From Edaphochlamys debaryana (Eukaryota > Chlorophyta > Chlorophyceae > Chlamydomonadales), in the NCBI GenBank assembly GCA_016858145.1, contig JAEHOE010000015.1:1364001-1428000 (forward strand): a stretch of 64,000 nt of DNA, written 5' to 3'. Position numbers and translations under genes: made by a program. Below the pieces are notes generated by a model. It was not told where the DNA came from, searched no databases, and saw nothing but the letters and a program-made list of their open reading frames with translations. This document shows positions 1-11,512 of the stretch, in pieces; positions within the stretch are counted from its first letter, which is position 1, and the number at the start of each line of letters is the position of its first letter.

Positions 1-454
1 CGCGGTGTTGGCGTCGCATGATGTTGGCCGACGCAGAATGCCTGTGCCTGTGAACGGGGAACCCTTCCGCCGCAAGGCTTCCAGGCTGAAAGTCCCCCCT
101 AGAGTAACCCCGGGCTGCTCCGCGCGTCGGTGCACCGAGAGGGGCTGGCGAGCTGGGGGCCGGGCAGGGGGCGAAGGGGTTGTGGGGGGGAAATGCTGGC
201 ACGAAACACCTCATACGGCAACGCGCCCACTTCACTTGCAGTCAATCGCGCTTGTCATAGGGGTTCACAATATTGCAACAACTGCACGTCTCAGACCGCC
301 AATTCTCCAGCGAGTCAAGGCGACAGCCCGCAACAGACTAGCTTAATGTGCGCTACCGACATCAGCACATACAGCGAGTAAATAGGCTTTGCGGTTGAGG
401 CTTATCGGCAAAGGCGCGTAGGTCGGTGACCGAAGGGCATTTCCTCAAGCGAGC
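1..454. other. Leader or upstream intron of the first gene
   Basis: I see no convincing coding exon here. An in-frame TAG at 419-421 closes the frame of the next ATG (455). A possible 3' splice site lies at 515-517, just inside the first exon of the next gene, so this stretch may be an intron of a gene that starts to the left of the window, or a 5' leader. Confidence 0.4.
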
Positions 455-3400
455 ATGCGGCGCTCGATTCTCTCTTTTGCTGTGGCGTTTGCTGAAGACA
501 GTACATGCTCCTCGCAGGCGTCCACGGAGGGCAAGGTGTGGGGCTGCGATACCACAACTCAAACCCTGACCGAGGTCACTTCGCCGGGCGTGTGCACCCC
601 TGACGCCCTGGGCATGGCCTTCGGACACCTCGCACCCGACGGGCGCTCCCTCACCATCGGCTTGTCCACCTCGGCGATGCCTCTCATTAATGTGCCCTGC
701 ACCAGCATCTTCGACGAGACCACCAACGCGCTCCTATCCACCAAGACCATGTGCACGGCGCTCTTCAACATTCTCCTCGTCAAGCTCAGCGGCATGGAGA
801 CCTTCACGGTGAGCAGGGCTAAGCATTCAGGGACGGGGACAACAAGGTGTGTCTGTCCTCCTCAGGACAGGGAAGAGGGGGGATGAAGGGACAAAAAATA
901 AGCCGGGCAAGTCTGGTTCAAGGTTCAACCCGCTAAGGGCCCTGGAGCAGGCCCGAGCACCTGCCTGTCACTCTCACCGGCGTCGCCTCACCCCAACGCT
1001 GACCTCTCAACCCCGCACCTCACCCCGCTGTACCCCTTCACAGCCTACCACCACGCTCACGATGTCAGCCTCGACTGCGTTGGTGGGAGCGCTCTCAGGT
1101 GGCGCGGTCAAGTTCACCGGTAGCGTCACGCTCACCGGCTGTAGCAACGCCTGCTCCAAGCCCGTGGCTTCGTTAACAGGGCCGGCCGTGATCGGAGTCA
1201 AGCCGTGCATCATTTCCCTGACGCCGATTGAAATGGACACCCTCGCCACCTTTGACGCATCTGCCTCCTTCGACCCCACGGGCCGCGCGCTCAAGAGCGT
1301 CACTTGGTCGTACTTCGAGACGCTCCCCTCTGGCGGCGGCGGCTCCAAGCTCTCCGACCAGGACCGGAACCGGCTCGACGCCCTCATGACAAGTGCCAGC
1401 GACGCGACAGCCGCCCCCGTTGCGTGAGTGCTGAGGCAAAGCAGGGGCAGGAAGGCCAAGAGTGAAGACCTGCGGCGTCCTGAGGCTTCCCTTGCCCGTA
1501 CCCCAGCTCAGTCTAAATGCAAGGCTCGCCCGAAATCTTGCTTGTGGGCGTTTCTCCTCAGGGCTCGCTTCGTTCCCGGTGCCCCTGTGGTGCAGGTCTC
1601 GCCTTAAGCTCTCGCTGACTAGCAGCCAAGAGGGTCTTCTCGCCCAGACCGAGGCGCAGATAACATTTTTTGTAAGGGCTTGCGGGGGGAGTGAGGGGAA
1701 GGGGCTTGTCGTGCCCTCCGTTCAAGGGATGCCGGCACAGCCACCCCTGGGCACAGCTGGGGAATTTTCGGTCTAGGCACCTGCCGAGCAGGGCCGAGCG
1801 CGACCAGCAGTCCACCACCCTCAAGGCTCTGATCTGCCAACCAACAACCATGCAGGTCATCGTGACTTCCTGGCTAGGCACGGACGACTCCAAGGAGTTC
1901 GCCATTAAGAAGCCCGGCTCCAACTCCGAGGGCAGCACCCAGATGTACGCCGACGTCCCCGCCCTCACCGTCAGCGGCGGACCCACACAGACGTTCCTCA
2001 TCTCCTCGGGCATCCGCCTCGAGGCCCAGTCTACGTCCACGTGCTCAGGTAGGGCAAGTGCTGCGGCTCCCTGCCGAGCTGTCTTCACCTGGGTCAAGCA
2101 CTCAAGACTCTGCTTGGCACCTGGGGAGCGTACCCCCTAGCTCCATCTGTTGCAGCCTGCGTCCCCGACTTTCTCTCTCGCTCAAAAGTCACCGCGGCCC
2201 TCCTCCGCCCCGGAACCCGAGCAGGCCGCATCATCGTCTGGTCATGGACATCATCGTGGTCGGGGATGCCCACGGGTGAAGACGCCGCAAAGCCCCTCCT
2301 GCACATCGCCGGCCCCGTCAGCGCCACCCACGGGCAGGCCATCACCATCAAGGCCAAGGCCCGCTTCTCGGATATGAGCGCGACCGGTGAGAACTGGCCC
2401 GGAACCTGCCGGATTGGGACTCGTGGTTTGCGCACAGGACTGTCGGGTTTGGGCTGACGTGGGATGCAAAGCAGGTAGCATGTGCGCCCCGAGGAGGGAC
2501 TGGGCGGGGTTGAGCAGCAGGTACCGGTATGGCATGTGGCTTGCGCTGCGCCCAGGACCACAGCCTTCACGAGATGCGCGCTCCCCTTGCCCCCATCGAC
2601 GCCACCCGCAACAGATCCAGCCAACTTCGCCACGGCTACCGTTACGCTCACCGCCCTGGGGCAGCCGCCCGTGGCGGTCTTGACAGGCCCCAACGGCGAC
2701 GTCAGCGCCTCCACCGCCATCGTGCTAGTCGCCACCGGCTCCACCGACCCTGCCGTCGCTGCCGGCGAGACCCCCGCCTTCACATACACGTGGGAGTGCA
2801 AGCGCTCGGACTTCCCAGTCCCCTGCTTCAAGACGTCCGACACAGGCGACCAAGCCACGACCGCCGGCAAGTGGAGCATCCCGGCCGGCCTGCTCTCCAA
2901 CGACGTGTGGCACGAGTTCATCGTCACGGTTGCGAAGACCGTGGAGCAGGGTGCTGTTCCGCTCCAGGCTTCCACATCCCTCAAACTCAGGCTTAAGGCC
3001 GGGACCACGTCCTTCCCCCGCGGCAGCCTGCAGCGGCTGTGCACGCCAGCGCTGTGCGGCAGCCCCCACTCTATCGACCAGACCCTGGGCCTCATGCTGG
3101 TCCTTGCCGAGGAGTCCATCAGCACCGTCAAGACCGTAACCTGGGCCTCTGCCCAGGCCGCTGCAGTGGCCGATCTTGAGGCTACGGATGGCCCAGCTGC
3201 CGGCATGTTCTTGCTGAGCATCCCGCCCGCCAGCCTGTCCGCCACCCTCACCTCGATTACCGTGGACGCGACCATGACCACCGCCGACGGTGCCACCGGC
3301 ATGGCTACGATCACAGTGCCCCTCAACTCCGCGCCCTATTGCCTGGACGCCTCCACCCCCGCAAGCGGCCAAGGCCCCTGCCTTGAAGTCTCCCTGCTCG

Positions 3401-6400
3401 GCTCAGACGCGCCTTACAGCGTGGCAAAAGTCCGCGCCGTCGGCTGGGCGGACGCCCAAGATGCCACGTCAGCACTGCAGTACGAGTTTGGCCTCAAACT
3501 CGCGTCCACCGCGGGAGGCGCCAAGAGGGAGCGGCCGCAGCAGGTCTCGGCAGCCACCGAGGCCACGCTCTACGGCCTGCCCGGCGGTGACGTGACGCTC
3601 TATGTGTGCGTCATTGACACCAAGGGAGCCCGGGGCTGCAGCGAGGCGGTGGTTGGCATCTCGACCGCACAATCTGACGTGACCGTGACGTCGTTTGAGC
3701 GGGTCGACGTGCCCGAGCTTAAGAAGGTGCGAATGAAGCAGATACCGTAGCTATAGCGCATGCATGGGTTCGGCCTGGTTGGGACGATTTTCCAAGGGCG
3801 GGGTCGTACCGTAGCCTTCCGCTAGGGGCGGGGACTGCCAACGCCTGCCGTGCTCAGACCTGCCTCGCTCCAAGCTGGCCGGACTGCATGCAGGGCGTGC
3901 TCGTGAGCCGACCCGTTTCCTGCACTGCAACCCCCCACCCTGCCCGCAGATGAACAACCCCACGGTGCTCCTTCAGGCCGCCAGCCACGCCGCCGGCCTG
4001 TTCTCGCTGGTCACCTCCTCCAGCACCACCGAGCTACGGGAGCTGGTCGCCACGCGCAGTGCCTCCCTCGTGGAGGCCATTGCGGGCAGCGCCACCCTCT
4101 CAGACCCCCTGCAGGTGGGCCCGGGCGGGCGGCGCATACATGCAGTGCGCACCTTGCGTCTCTGTTTGCATTCCTGCCGGTGCCGTGATGGCCGGACCAG
4201 GGTCAAGTTGTGCGCGCCGAGGACTTCACCTGTGGCGGTCGTGTGGTTTGCTCTCCTGCCTGCAGGCCCAGCAAGCCGTGTCCGTGATCGAGACCGTGGC
4301 CACCGCCGCCAGCCCCTTCCTGGCGGACTCCACTAAGCAGACCATCCTGGCCGCCGCCAAGGCCGTCGCCGCCGCGCTCCCCACCGACGCCTCCGGCGCA
4401 TCGGCTGTGGGCGCGGACTTCGTCACACGCATCTGCCGCATCCTCGGCGTCTCCATGGCGCCTTCCACCGTGACCGTCACCGCACCCGCCACCACCGGCG
4501 GCTCTACTGGCGGCACGACCGGCGGCACCACGACCGGTGGCACCACTACTGGAGGGACCACCGAAGGCTCGACAACTGGGGGCACCACCACCGGTGGGAC
4601 TACTGAGGGCTCCACTGGCGGCACGACGGGAGGCACCACCGACGGAACCACCACGGGAGGCACCACCGATGGCTCCACGACGACCCCCACCGACCCCACG
4701 GACCCCACCGACCCTAACGCCTCCACCCCTGAGTCAACTGAGTCGACCGGCGCCCGGCGACGGCGGCTTGCGGACATCAAGACTGAGCTTGCTGACCTCC
4801 TGGTGAGTTCCTTCACGCAGTCAGGCATGCGTAGTTTGGCTGGAGGGCCTGACACCCCACGGTGGAACCTGGGCATGTGACGCTCGTCGTCCTCATCCCT
4901 CCCCTTCTCCGTGGGCCGTCACCTGCAGAGCACCGCCAACTCGCTCGGCAACGCGCTGGGTCTGAAGGCTGCGCCCGGCGGCACTCCGCTGGCGGCCGGA
5001 GACAATGGCGTCTTCGTGAGCGCTGCAGGCATCGCCACTCCCGCCACGGCCGGAGGCAGCACGACCACCACCCTCTCGGCAGGCCCCGCTGCTGCCGCGC
5101 CCCCCGCCACCTCCTCCTCCTCCACAACCACGTCCGGCTCTTCTACTAGCTCCACGGGCACAACCACCACGCCAACCGACACAACCACCACACCAACCGA
5201 CACAACCACCACACCAACCGACCCTGCCGCTGGAGACGGCGGCATGCGCCGGTCCCTTGCCGACTCCACCGCCACCGATGCGACCGTCCAGCTGGTGCTT
5301 GCAGGAGCCTCCGCCACCTCGGCCGCCGGCGCCAGCATCGACGTAACCTTCGCGCCCTCCACCAGCACCTCTCTGGCCTCGACCCTCTCCTCCGCCCTGC
5401 CAACCGGCACCGCGGTTCTGGGCGGCCTGACGGCTGTCACCTGGAACCCGCCTGCGGGCTCCACAGCCGCGGCCCCCACCCTGGACGGCACCAGCAGCTA
5501 CCTGCAGCTTCAATTGCCGGCCCCAGGGTACGACGCTGCCAAGGGCGCCGTCGCCTGCCTGCTGTACGACGCAACCGCCGCAACGGTCACTGGCAACCTC
5601 AAGGGCGTAACCGCCGGCTCCGCCCCCGCAACCACTGTGTCGTACGACTCCACCACCGGCCGTGTCACGTGCAAGGCAACCGTGTTTGGTTACTACCTGG
5701 TTGCACAGTCGGGCGATGCATCCACCGGCACGGCCGCTGGACAGCCCGCGGGCAGCACCGGCGGTACCCCCACCACAACCGACGGGACCACGAGCTCGAC
5801 TGGAGGCACCACGACCGGCGGCAGCACAACTGGGGGCACCACTGACGGGACTACGACCGGAGGCACCACCGCCGGAGGCAGCACCACCGAGGGCAGCACC
5901 ACCACCGGCGGGACTACCGCCGGCGGGAGCACCACCCCCGCGACCACCACGCTCACGCTGACTCAGACCTTCGCCATGGACGTGTCCAAGATCAGCACCA
6001 GGGACGGCCTAGAGGCCTTCAAGACCGCCCTGCAGGCCTCGCTTGCGGCCGTCCTCGGGGTGAGCAGCCCGCCGGTGTCTTGCTTGTGGGCCCTCTGTAA
6101 AGCTGGCAACTTCATACCGAAAGGGTTGAGCCTCTGTAGCTCTCTCGAGGCTAGCAAACAGACCGCGCGCTAGCCTGCGTCTGGTCTGTGTCCTGACCTG
6201 CTTGGCGCCCTCCTCCCACCCCCTCGCCCTCAGGTCCCCGCCTCCTCCATCACCATCTCCTCCGTAGACACCACCAGCAGCCCCGGGGCTGTGGTGGTGC
6301 AGTCCGCCACCGTGCTGGACGCAGCGGCCAGCGCCCGGGACCCCGCGGCCGCGCTGCAGGCCGACACCCTGGCCAAGCTGCCCGCGGACTTCAAGGCCGC

Positions 6401-6849
6401 CTACTTCGTGACGGCCGCGGACACGCAGAAAGGCGAGCGGGGCAGACAATAGTGTTTAAGGGAAAGTGCGTAGGTATTGAGCTGTGGGAGCAGGGCCCCA
6501 GTTGTCAGGGTTGGCTGCTAAGCTCGCTTCGTTCCTTGTCGTGTCCCTTCAAACAGGCGCCACGGGTGCGGGCCCCTCCGCCACGACACAATCCGGGCCG
6601 ACGGGCACCACCCCCACCGGAACAACCCCAACCGGCACCAACCCTGACGTCACCCTCACAACCTCGGTGGTGGTCGAGGAGGAGAAGAAGTTCCCCGTGG
6701 GTGCCGTGGTGGGCGGTGTGGTGGGCGGCGTGTGCGCGCTTGTCATTGCGGCGGTTGCTACAGTCATCATCATCAAGCACAACCAGGCCAAGGTGGCACC
6801 GCAGCCCTCGGCTCAGCACGTGGACGTCCGGCCTGTGCAGGACGTCTAG
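455..6849 (+). CDS. REJ/PKD-like single-pass membrane protein
   Basis: Model: 455 (or 518)-808, 1044-1423, 1792-2048, 2156-2386, 2615-3726, 3950-4114, 4266-4802, 4929-6059, 6234-6432, 6557-6849; about 1,552 residues, all junction phases agree. Exon 5 has repeated Ig-like strands of the REJ/PKD type (a Pro-rich start, then TYTWEC and a second Cys). Exons 7-8 carry long Thr/Gly/Ser linkers (GGTT-type repeats). At about 5545-5700 a C..YD / TGRVTCKATVFGYYLV pattern resembles a degenerate GPS autocleavage motif. The last exon encodes a membrane helix beginning FPVGAVVGGVVGG and a tail of about 24 residues ending RPVQDV. By family analogy it is a cell-surface or ciliary receptor or adhesin, but no ligand can be named. 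The start is uncertain: ATG 455 gives a short signal-like MRRSILSFAVAFA, yet the splice site at 518 would imply missing upstream exons. Intron 9 uses a GC donor (6433). The acceptor at 1792 was chosen because it is the one that keeps phase. Confidence 0.7.
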
Positions 6850-8548
6850 ACACTGGACTATCGCTAGTGGGTTGGGATCCTGTACTGTAGTGTTAGCGGA
6901 TCCGCCTGAGATCCAAGCAACAGGAGTAGTACATTGGATTGGGCAAGGGGCATTGCTGAGCACTCATGTGCATGCCTCTATTCATCTGGCGAGCGTTATC
7001 GGTTGATGGGGTTGGAGGGCGCAGCGTAGTCCGCAGACCGCATATGTGCATAATAAATCTGCGGGGTGCACCTTGCAAAGACGTGCGTGTGCAAATGCAC
7101 CGCCATTGATCCTAAGGCTCTCGTTCAAGTCTTTCCTTACCTGAGCTGCCTGAGCGGCTCTTTCCTCTGTGCCAGTGTGCTCACACGTGTTGGCGTCCTT
7201 CTCATTACCTGGAGGCTATTCCAGAAACCAAGCAATAAGATAAACCGTCTTGGCTTGTGCACCGCATGGGCATGAGCGCAGAAGCAGTTTGCCGTTGGCA
7301 AGCATTTGCCCTCGGCTTTATTGTACCCAATGGCAACGGGCTGTGGTCCCGTTGCCCCTGTCTTTTCCTCGTCCATGAGCTGTGTCACTGCCCAAGTATG
7401 ATATGAGCAGGTGGCATAGCATCATTAGTGTATCCCTAGAGCGCGGCGGGCCAACGAGGGTTCGTTGTCATTGGTCCTGCCTGCTTTCAATCACCTTGTA
7501 CCCCATCCAATCTGTCCGGCCGGCGCCGTACAGGCGCCGCCCTTCCCTGCCCATTCATCACACGCACAGCCCTCTGTTTTGATGGTGAGAGTGATTGAAT
7601 GAGACCCTTAGTTAGCTCTACACGTGCTCAAGAGGAGCGCCCTGTGAGTGCCGCAAGGGCATTCGGGGTCCGCAGACCTGATATGGTCTTTGAGGGTGCG
7701 TGCGAGCGAGCGAGGAATCTGACTTGCGATTATGAGGAGGAGGATGAGAGAATTGCGAGGCTGAGCGGGGAAGGAGTCACTGTCCTTGGAGGTGGTGTGG
7801 TGTGGTGTGGTCTTGGACTCAGCAGGTTGCCGCGCCACGCACCCAGTGCGTGGGTGTGGCTGATCTGGTCTGATAGATCTGACTGCATGCAGTCTCGGCG
7901 AGACGCAGGCATGGGCATAGATCTGACTGCAATTTCTGCGGGAGCAGGCTCAAAGATACGGTACGACAATGTGCCCGGCGCCATGGTCCAATACGGCTGT
8001 CCGAGGGTCTTGTAACAGGCCGCCTTTCAGATCTCGTCGATAAGCACTGCAACATCTGGCACCGCACGGCGCCCCACACACTTGCCACATGGTACCACTA
8101 AGCAACCCGCAACAACCCTTTGCCTAAGTTGGTGCATCCCTCCACAAGCTCTGTGGTGTCCATCACTCGGGGCCACTACTCCACGATAAGCAGATTGCCA
8201 ATTTCAACCTGTTAAACGCCCCTATCCCAGCGGTACTAATCCATGGTGCAATTAGCTTTAACCCAAGCTGTTGATCCCGATCACCACAATACTTGCTTGA
8301 GATTTTGGCTGTGCGCGTTGCAGCGCTCCGCCATGCCATGCGCTCCCCTAGTCTGCTTGTCATACCTCGAATCAAACATACGTCATGGTGGTACCTTCAT
8401 GCACGCACCACTTCACCACAGCGCTTCAAACCCCTTCGTCCCAGCGCTGCCCCGTGCTACACCTCGTCGGCTCGACCCCTGTCCTCGACCCCTGTCCTGT
8501 CTTAGTCCGTCCCCTCCAGGTACTTCCATTCGTCGCCTCATCGGCCCG
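6850..8548. other. 3' flank and intergenic region
   Basis: This holds the likely 3' UTR of the REJ-like gene. A TGTAA poly(A) signal on the plus strand is at 8011-8015, which would give a UTR of about 1.2 kb; no closer TGTAA was seen. A short GTGGT repeat lies near 7790-7812. The open frames here are short, lack splice continuity and look like chance. Confidence 0.45.
8011..8015 (+). terminator. Possible TGTAA poly(A) signal
   Basis: TGTAA is the usual green-algal polyadenylation signal. This is the first plus-strand copy found after the stop codon at 6847-6849, so it is a candidate end for that transcript. The distance is long, so confidence is modest. Confidence 0.3.
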
Positions 8549-10872
8549 CTAGGCCGCAGCCGCCAGGCGCTTGTAGGCGTGTTCCAGGAGCGCCCGCATC
8601 TCGTCACCCATGACCTTCTCTGTGGGTAGCCGTGGGGACGCAGGGAACACACTGGGTAAGACTGGGTAGGTGGGAGACACAGGGCCATTTCTGAGGACGG
8701 CCGAGGAAGGGGGCCCGTTGGGTTCACACGTGGGTATCACAAGCGCCTGGGACTGGTGCCCTTCGATGGGGTCGACGGGACCAGCGTCAACGAGGTCAAT
8801 GAGCGTTGACCCCCGCAAGCGTCAACGCTCGTTCACCCCACGCTTAACTTTGCGTCGGGGAGCCGGGGCTCGTGGCTGATGCGCAAGCCCACGCCCCGTC
8901 CCCGCCCTAGACACAGCCCTCCCCGCCCAGGTAGACCCATGCCTCACCGCACCAAGCCGTGAGCTGGGCGTCACCGCCCCGGGCCGCCTCGCTGCAGACA
9001 GCCACAAACCTGTGGCGTGTGACGAGGCGGGGCACACAGGCTGCTGAGCACGGCCCAGGCTTCTACAACGCCCAAACACGCACCTCGGCGGTACCGGTAG
9101 CAGCACACGCATAGTGGGACAGGGTTGTGTGTGGTGTGGCTGTTGTGCGGATGAAGCGATATCACGACCAAGGCCCCTGCTCCTGCCATCCGCGGTTAGC
9201 CTTTTTGGACCACCTCTCTTCATTGGTAGCGGTGATCTGGCTGCCGGTTTGGGACCACCTCTCTTCAGCGGAACGGGTGCGGGTGACCAGCGCGGCAACG
9301 GGTTGCAGCCCCATGAACGCACCTGGAGGGCGAGAAGGCGTCTCCATGGTTCGCGGCCAGCGCCTCCAGGCGGGGGTCGCCCGCCGCGTGGCGCCGCATG
9401 GACTGGAGCACCTGCGCGGGGTGGGGTTGGGGGGGCAGGGGGCAGCGACAGGGGCTCATGGCGCGAGGAGGCAAGCAGATGGGAGGTAGGGAGGTTCGTT
9501 TACGGTGACGGGAAGTCGGAAGGGGAGGGATGGCGGGATGACTGAATGACTGGACGGTAGCAGGAGGAGGACCAGCCGGGCCCTCCTGGCGCAGTCCCAT
9601 GGGCCATCCGGCGTGTGCCCCCCACGCTCGCTCCCGCCCTCTACCTGCGGGTAGACCGCGGCGTGGTTCCCGGTGGCAGCGTACCCTGCATCAGCGCAGC
9701 AAGTGGAGGGCAAAGCATGAGTCTAAACCGCAATGCCCAAAGTCCCTCAGCCCCAAAGCCCGTGTGCGCTAGACATGGTTTCTCCTCCCTGGCCCCTCCA
9801 TGCTCCCTCCTCCCTGAGTCCCTGCCCCCTCCAAGGCTCACAGTAGTTTGCGTTGGAGAAGCCCGAGCCAAACTCCCCGTCGCAGTGGCCCTGCGGGGAA
9901 AGGCACCGGGAGGAGGCCACCTCAGACTCCTGTGCGTCCCTCGGACCCGACGCCCCCCGTTCGCCCCAGTGCATATCGGCCCTTCCCAAGGGCCCACCTC
10001 CGCGCGGTGCGTGATGGCGTGCACGTAGGCTGCGTCCTGGGCCGCGGGGCTGCCGGCGATGGGCGGCCCCGCGTAGGGCGTGGGCGCGCCCCAGCACAGC
10101 GGCGTGACTAGGTTGTGGGCCTGGTCTAGCCCCCTGCGGACAGCCGAGGAGGAGATTGACAGAGCGGGGGCAGCAAGGCGGGAGGCGGAAGGGCCTTGAG
10201 TGCATGTGGTGGGCACAATCGCTGCTCCCCATCTCCTTCTGCACAACCAACCTTGGAACAGACCGCGCGGGCGTCGTAGCCGTGTGCGGTCGCAATGTGA
10301 CCAGGCGCGTCTGCCTGTACAACGCTGACAGCTCATCTGCACCCGGACTACGCCCCCGTGCCGCCTCCCCTCGTCAAGGTTTCGACGCCAGCACCTGCCA
10401 CCCCGCGGCCTCACCCGCACGCGGCGTACAGCAGGCCCGCCACTACACGCGCAAAGTGCTCCGCCGCGACCGGGTCGGTGCCGCGGCGCTGCGCCGGCGG
10501 GGGCAGGACGTCGGCGGGCGTGAGTCCCTGCACCGCCGCTGGCAGGTGCGCGGAGGAGACGCTCGAGTCATAGATCTAGAGGGGGGAGCAGGCATGAATG
10601 AGGGCGGGGATGAGAGGTGCGCAGGCTGTGTGCTGGGCTCGCGGACGGGCTGTGCTAGGACGCCGTGGAGGGCGGCCAAAGCAGGGCTCCTAGCATAACC
10701 GTTTTACCGCGCAACCTGAACAACCGTGACACGCCCGGAAGCTACACACCATGGGAATCGAGCTCAGGCGCATTGGGTGGGCATCCAGGTGCTCAAGTAC
10801 GGCTTGAACTTTGGGGGGGTAGGCAAGCCCTTTCGGGCGCGCATCCGCGGAGCGCGGCCCAGCGGCGTCCAT
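8549..10872 (-). CDS. Conserved-looking protein of unknown function
   Basis: Minus-strand exons 10872-10750, 10575-10415, 10133-9998, 9890-9842, 9685-9645, 9411-9323 join with consistent phases. A last exon at 8619-8549 ends in ALLEHAYKRLAAAA. One or more exons between 9323 and 8619 remain unresolved. The start at 10872 follows AGCC and gives MDAAGPRSAD. The tiny exons together encode a dense aromatic and His block: YVHAITHRAE, then GEFGSGFSNANYWYAATGNH, then VYPQVLQSMRRHAAGD. That HR...EFG.GFSNANYW pattern looks conserved and enzyme-like, but I cannot name the family. No signal peptide or membrane segment is visible. The start lies 640 bp from the divergent RAMA-MPN gene, so a shared promoter is possible. 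Confidence 0.6.
8801..8830. repeat. Short perfect hairpin
   Basis: GAGCGTTGAC (8801-8810) and GTCAACGCTC (8821-8830) are perfect inverted arms with a 10-bp loop, inside the unresolved last intron or exon of the minus-strand unknown gene. Confidence 0.6.
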
Positions 10873-11512
10873 GGCTTGGGCTATCACGGTCACTGCGGGT
10901 GTTCAGGGAGGAGTAGTGCGGGGCTGCAGGGTTGAGTGGTCCAGACTCGGGTTGGGGGAGGTGCGACAGCGCTTAGTCCGAGAGGGATGTCCCGAGACGA
11001 GCCACATGCCCACGCACGCGCAATTGCCTCCCCCCGCAATTCTAAGACCGTGGCCAAATTGTTACGCATTGGGAGCGCACCTGTGGCCAGCCGCGCAACC
11101 CGAACTGCGGTTCGCGTGCCACCTGACCGGGATGCCCGGGGCAAGCGTGCCACCTGACCGAGGTTGTTTGAGTTCATTATTGAGAAGAGGTGCAAGGAGT
11201 AACCAAGCCTGTCCCGCAAAGAGGTCGGCCGAGGGCGGGGTGGAGCCCGAGCTGCAGCCGATGCGATTGAATCCCTTGTGGCAATAGGCCTCACCTCCTG
11301 CCTGCCGCGTAGCACATAGACCTGCTCAATTTGGTTCCTACAGCGCACTAGGAACTAGGGGGCAGAGCCTGACGCTGCCGGTCCAAACGGACCTCACCCT
11401 CCTAGAAGGTAAACCGGTATCCCTCTGTCGCACCATCGGCCTTGGTCAACGCATAAACAAAGATAAGCGCTGGAATTTGCTAGGTCTGAGGCAGGAGGCA
11501 GCGGCGGCCCCA
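10873..11512. promoter_or_regulatory. Divergent intergenic region, probable bidirectional promoter
   Basis: These 640 bp separate the start of the minus-strand unknown gene from the start of the plus-strand RAMA-MPN gene. No clear TATA box was seen on either side. An AT-richer patch near 11450-11475 could be the core of the plus-strand promoter. Regulatory function is inferred from position only. Confidence 0.35.

Noticed and set aside
2094..3326. 410-codon open frame on the minus strand
   Set aside because: It lies antisense to the REJ-like exons, crosses several introns of that gene, and has no family features. GC-rich genes often leave the antisense strand open.
8549..8818. Minus-strand frame containing STLIDLVDAGPVDP as an extra exon of the unknown gene
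   Set aside because: An in-frame TGA precedes it and no acceptor gives the required phase, so only the last part (8549-8619) was kept as an exon.
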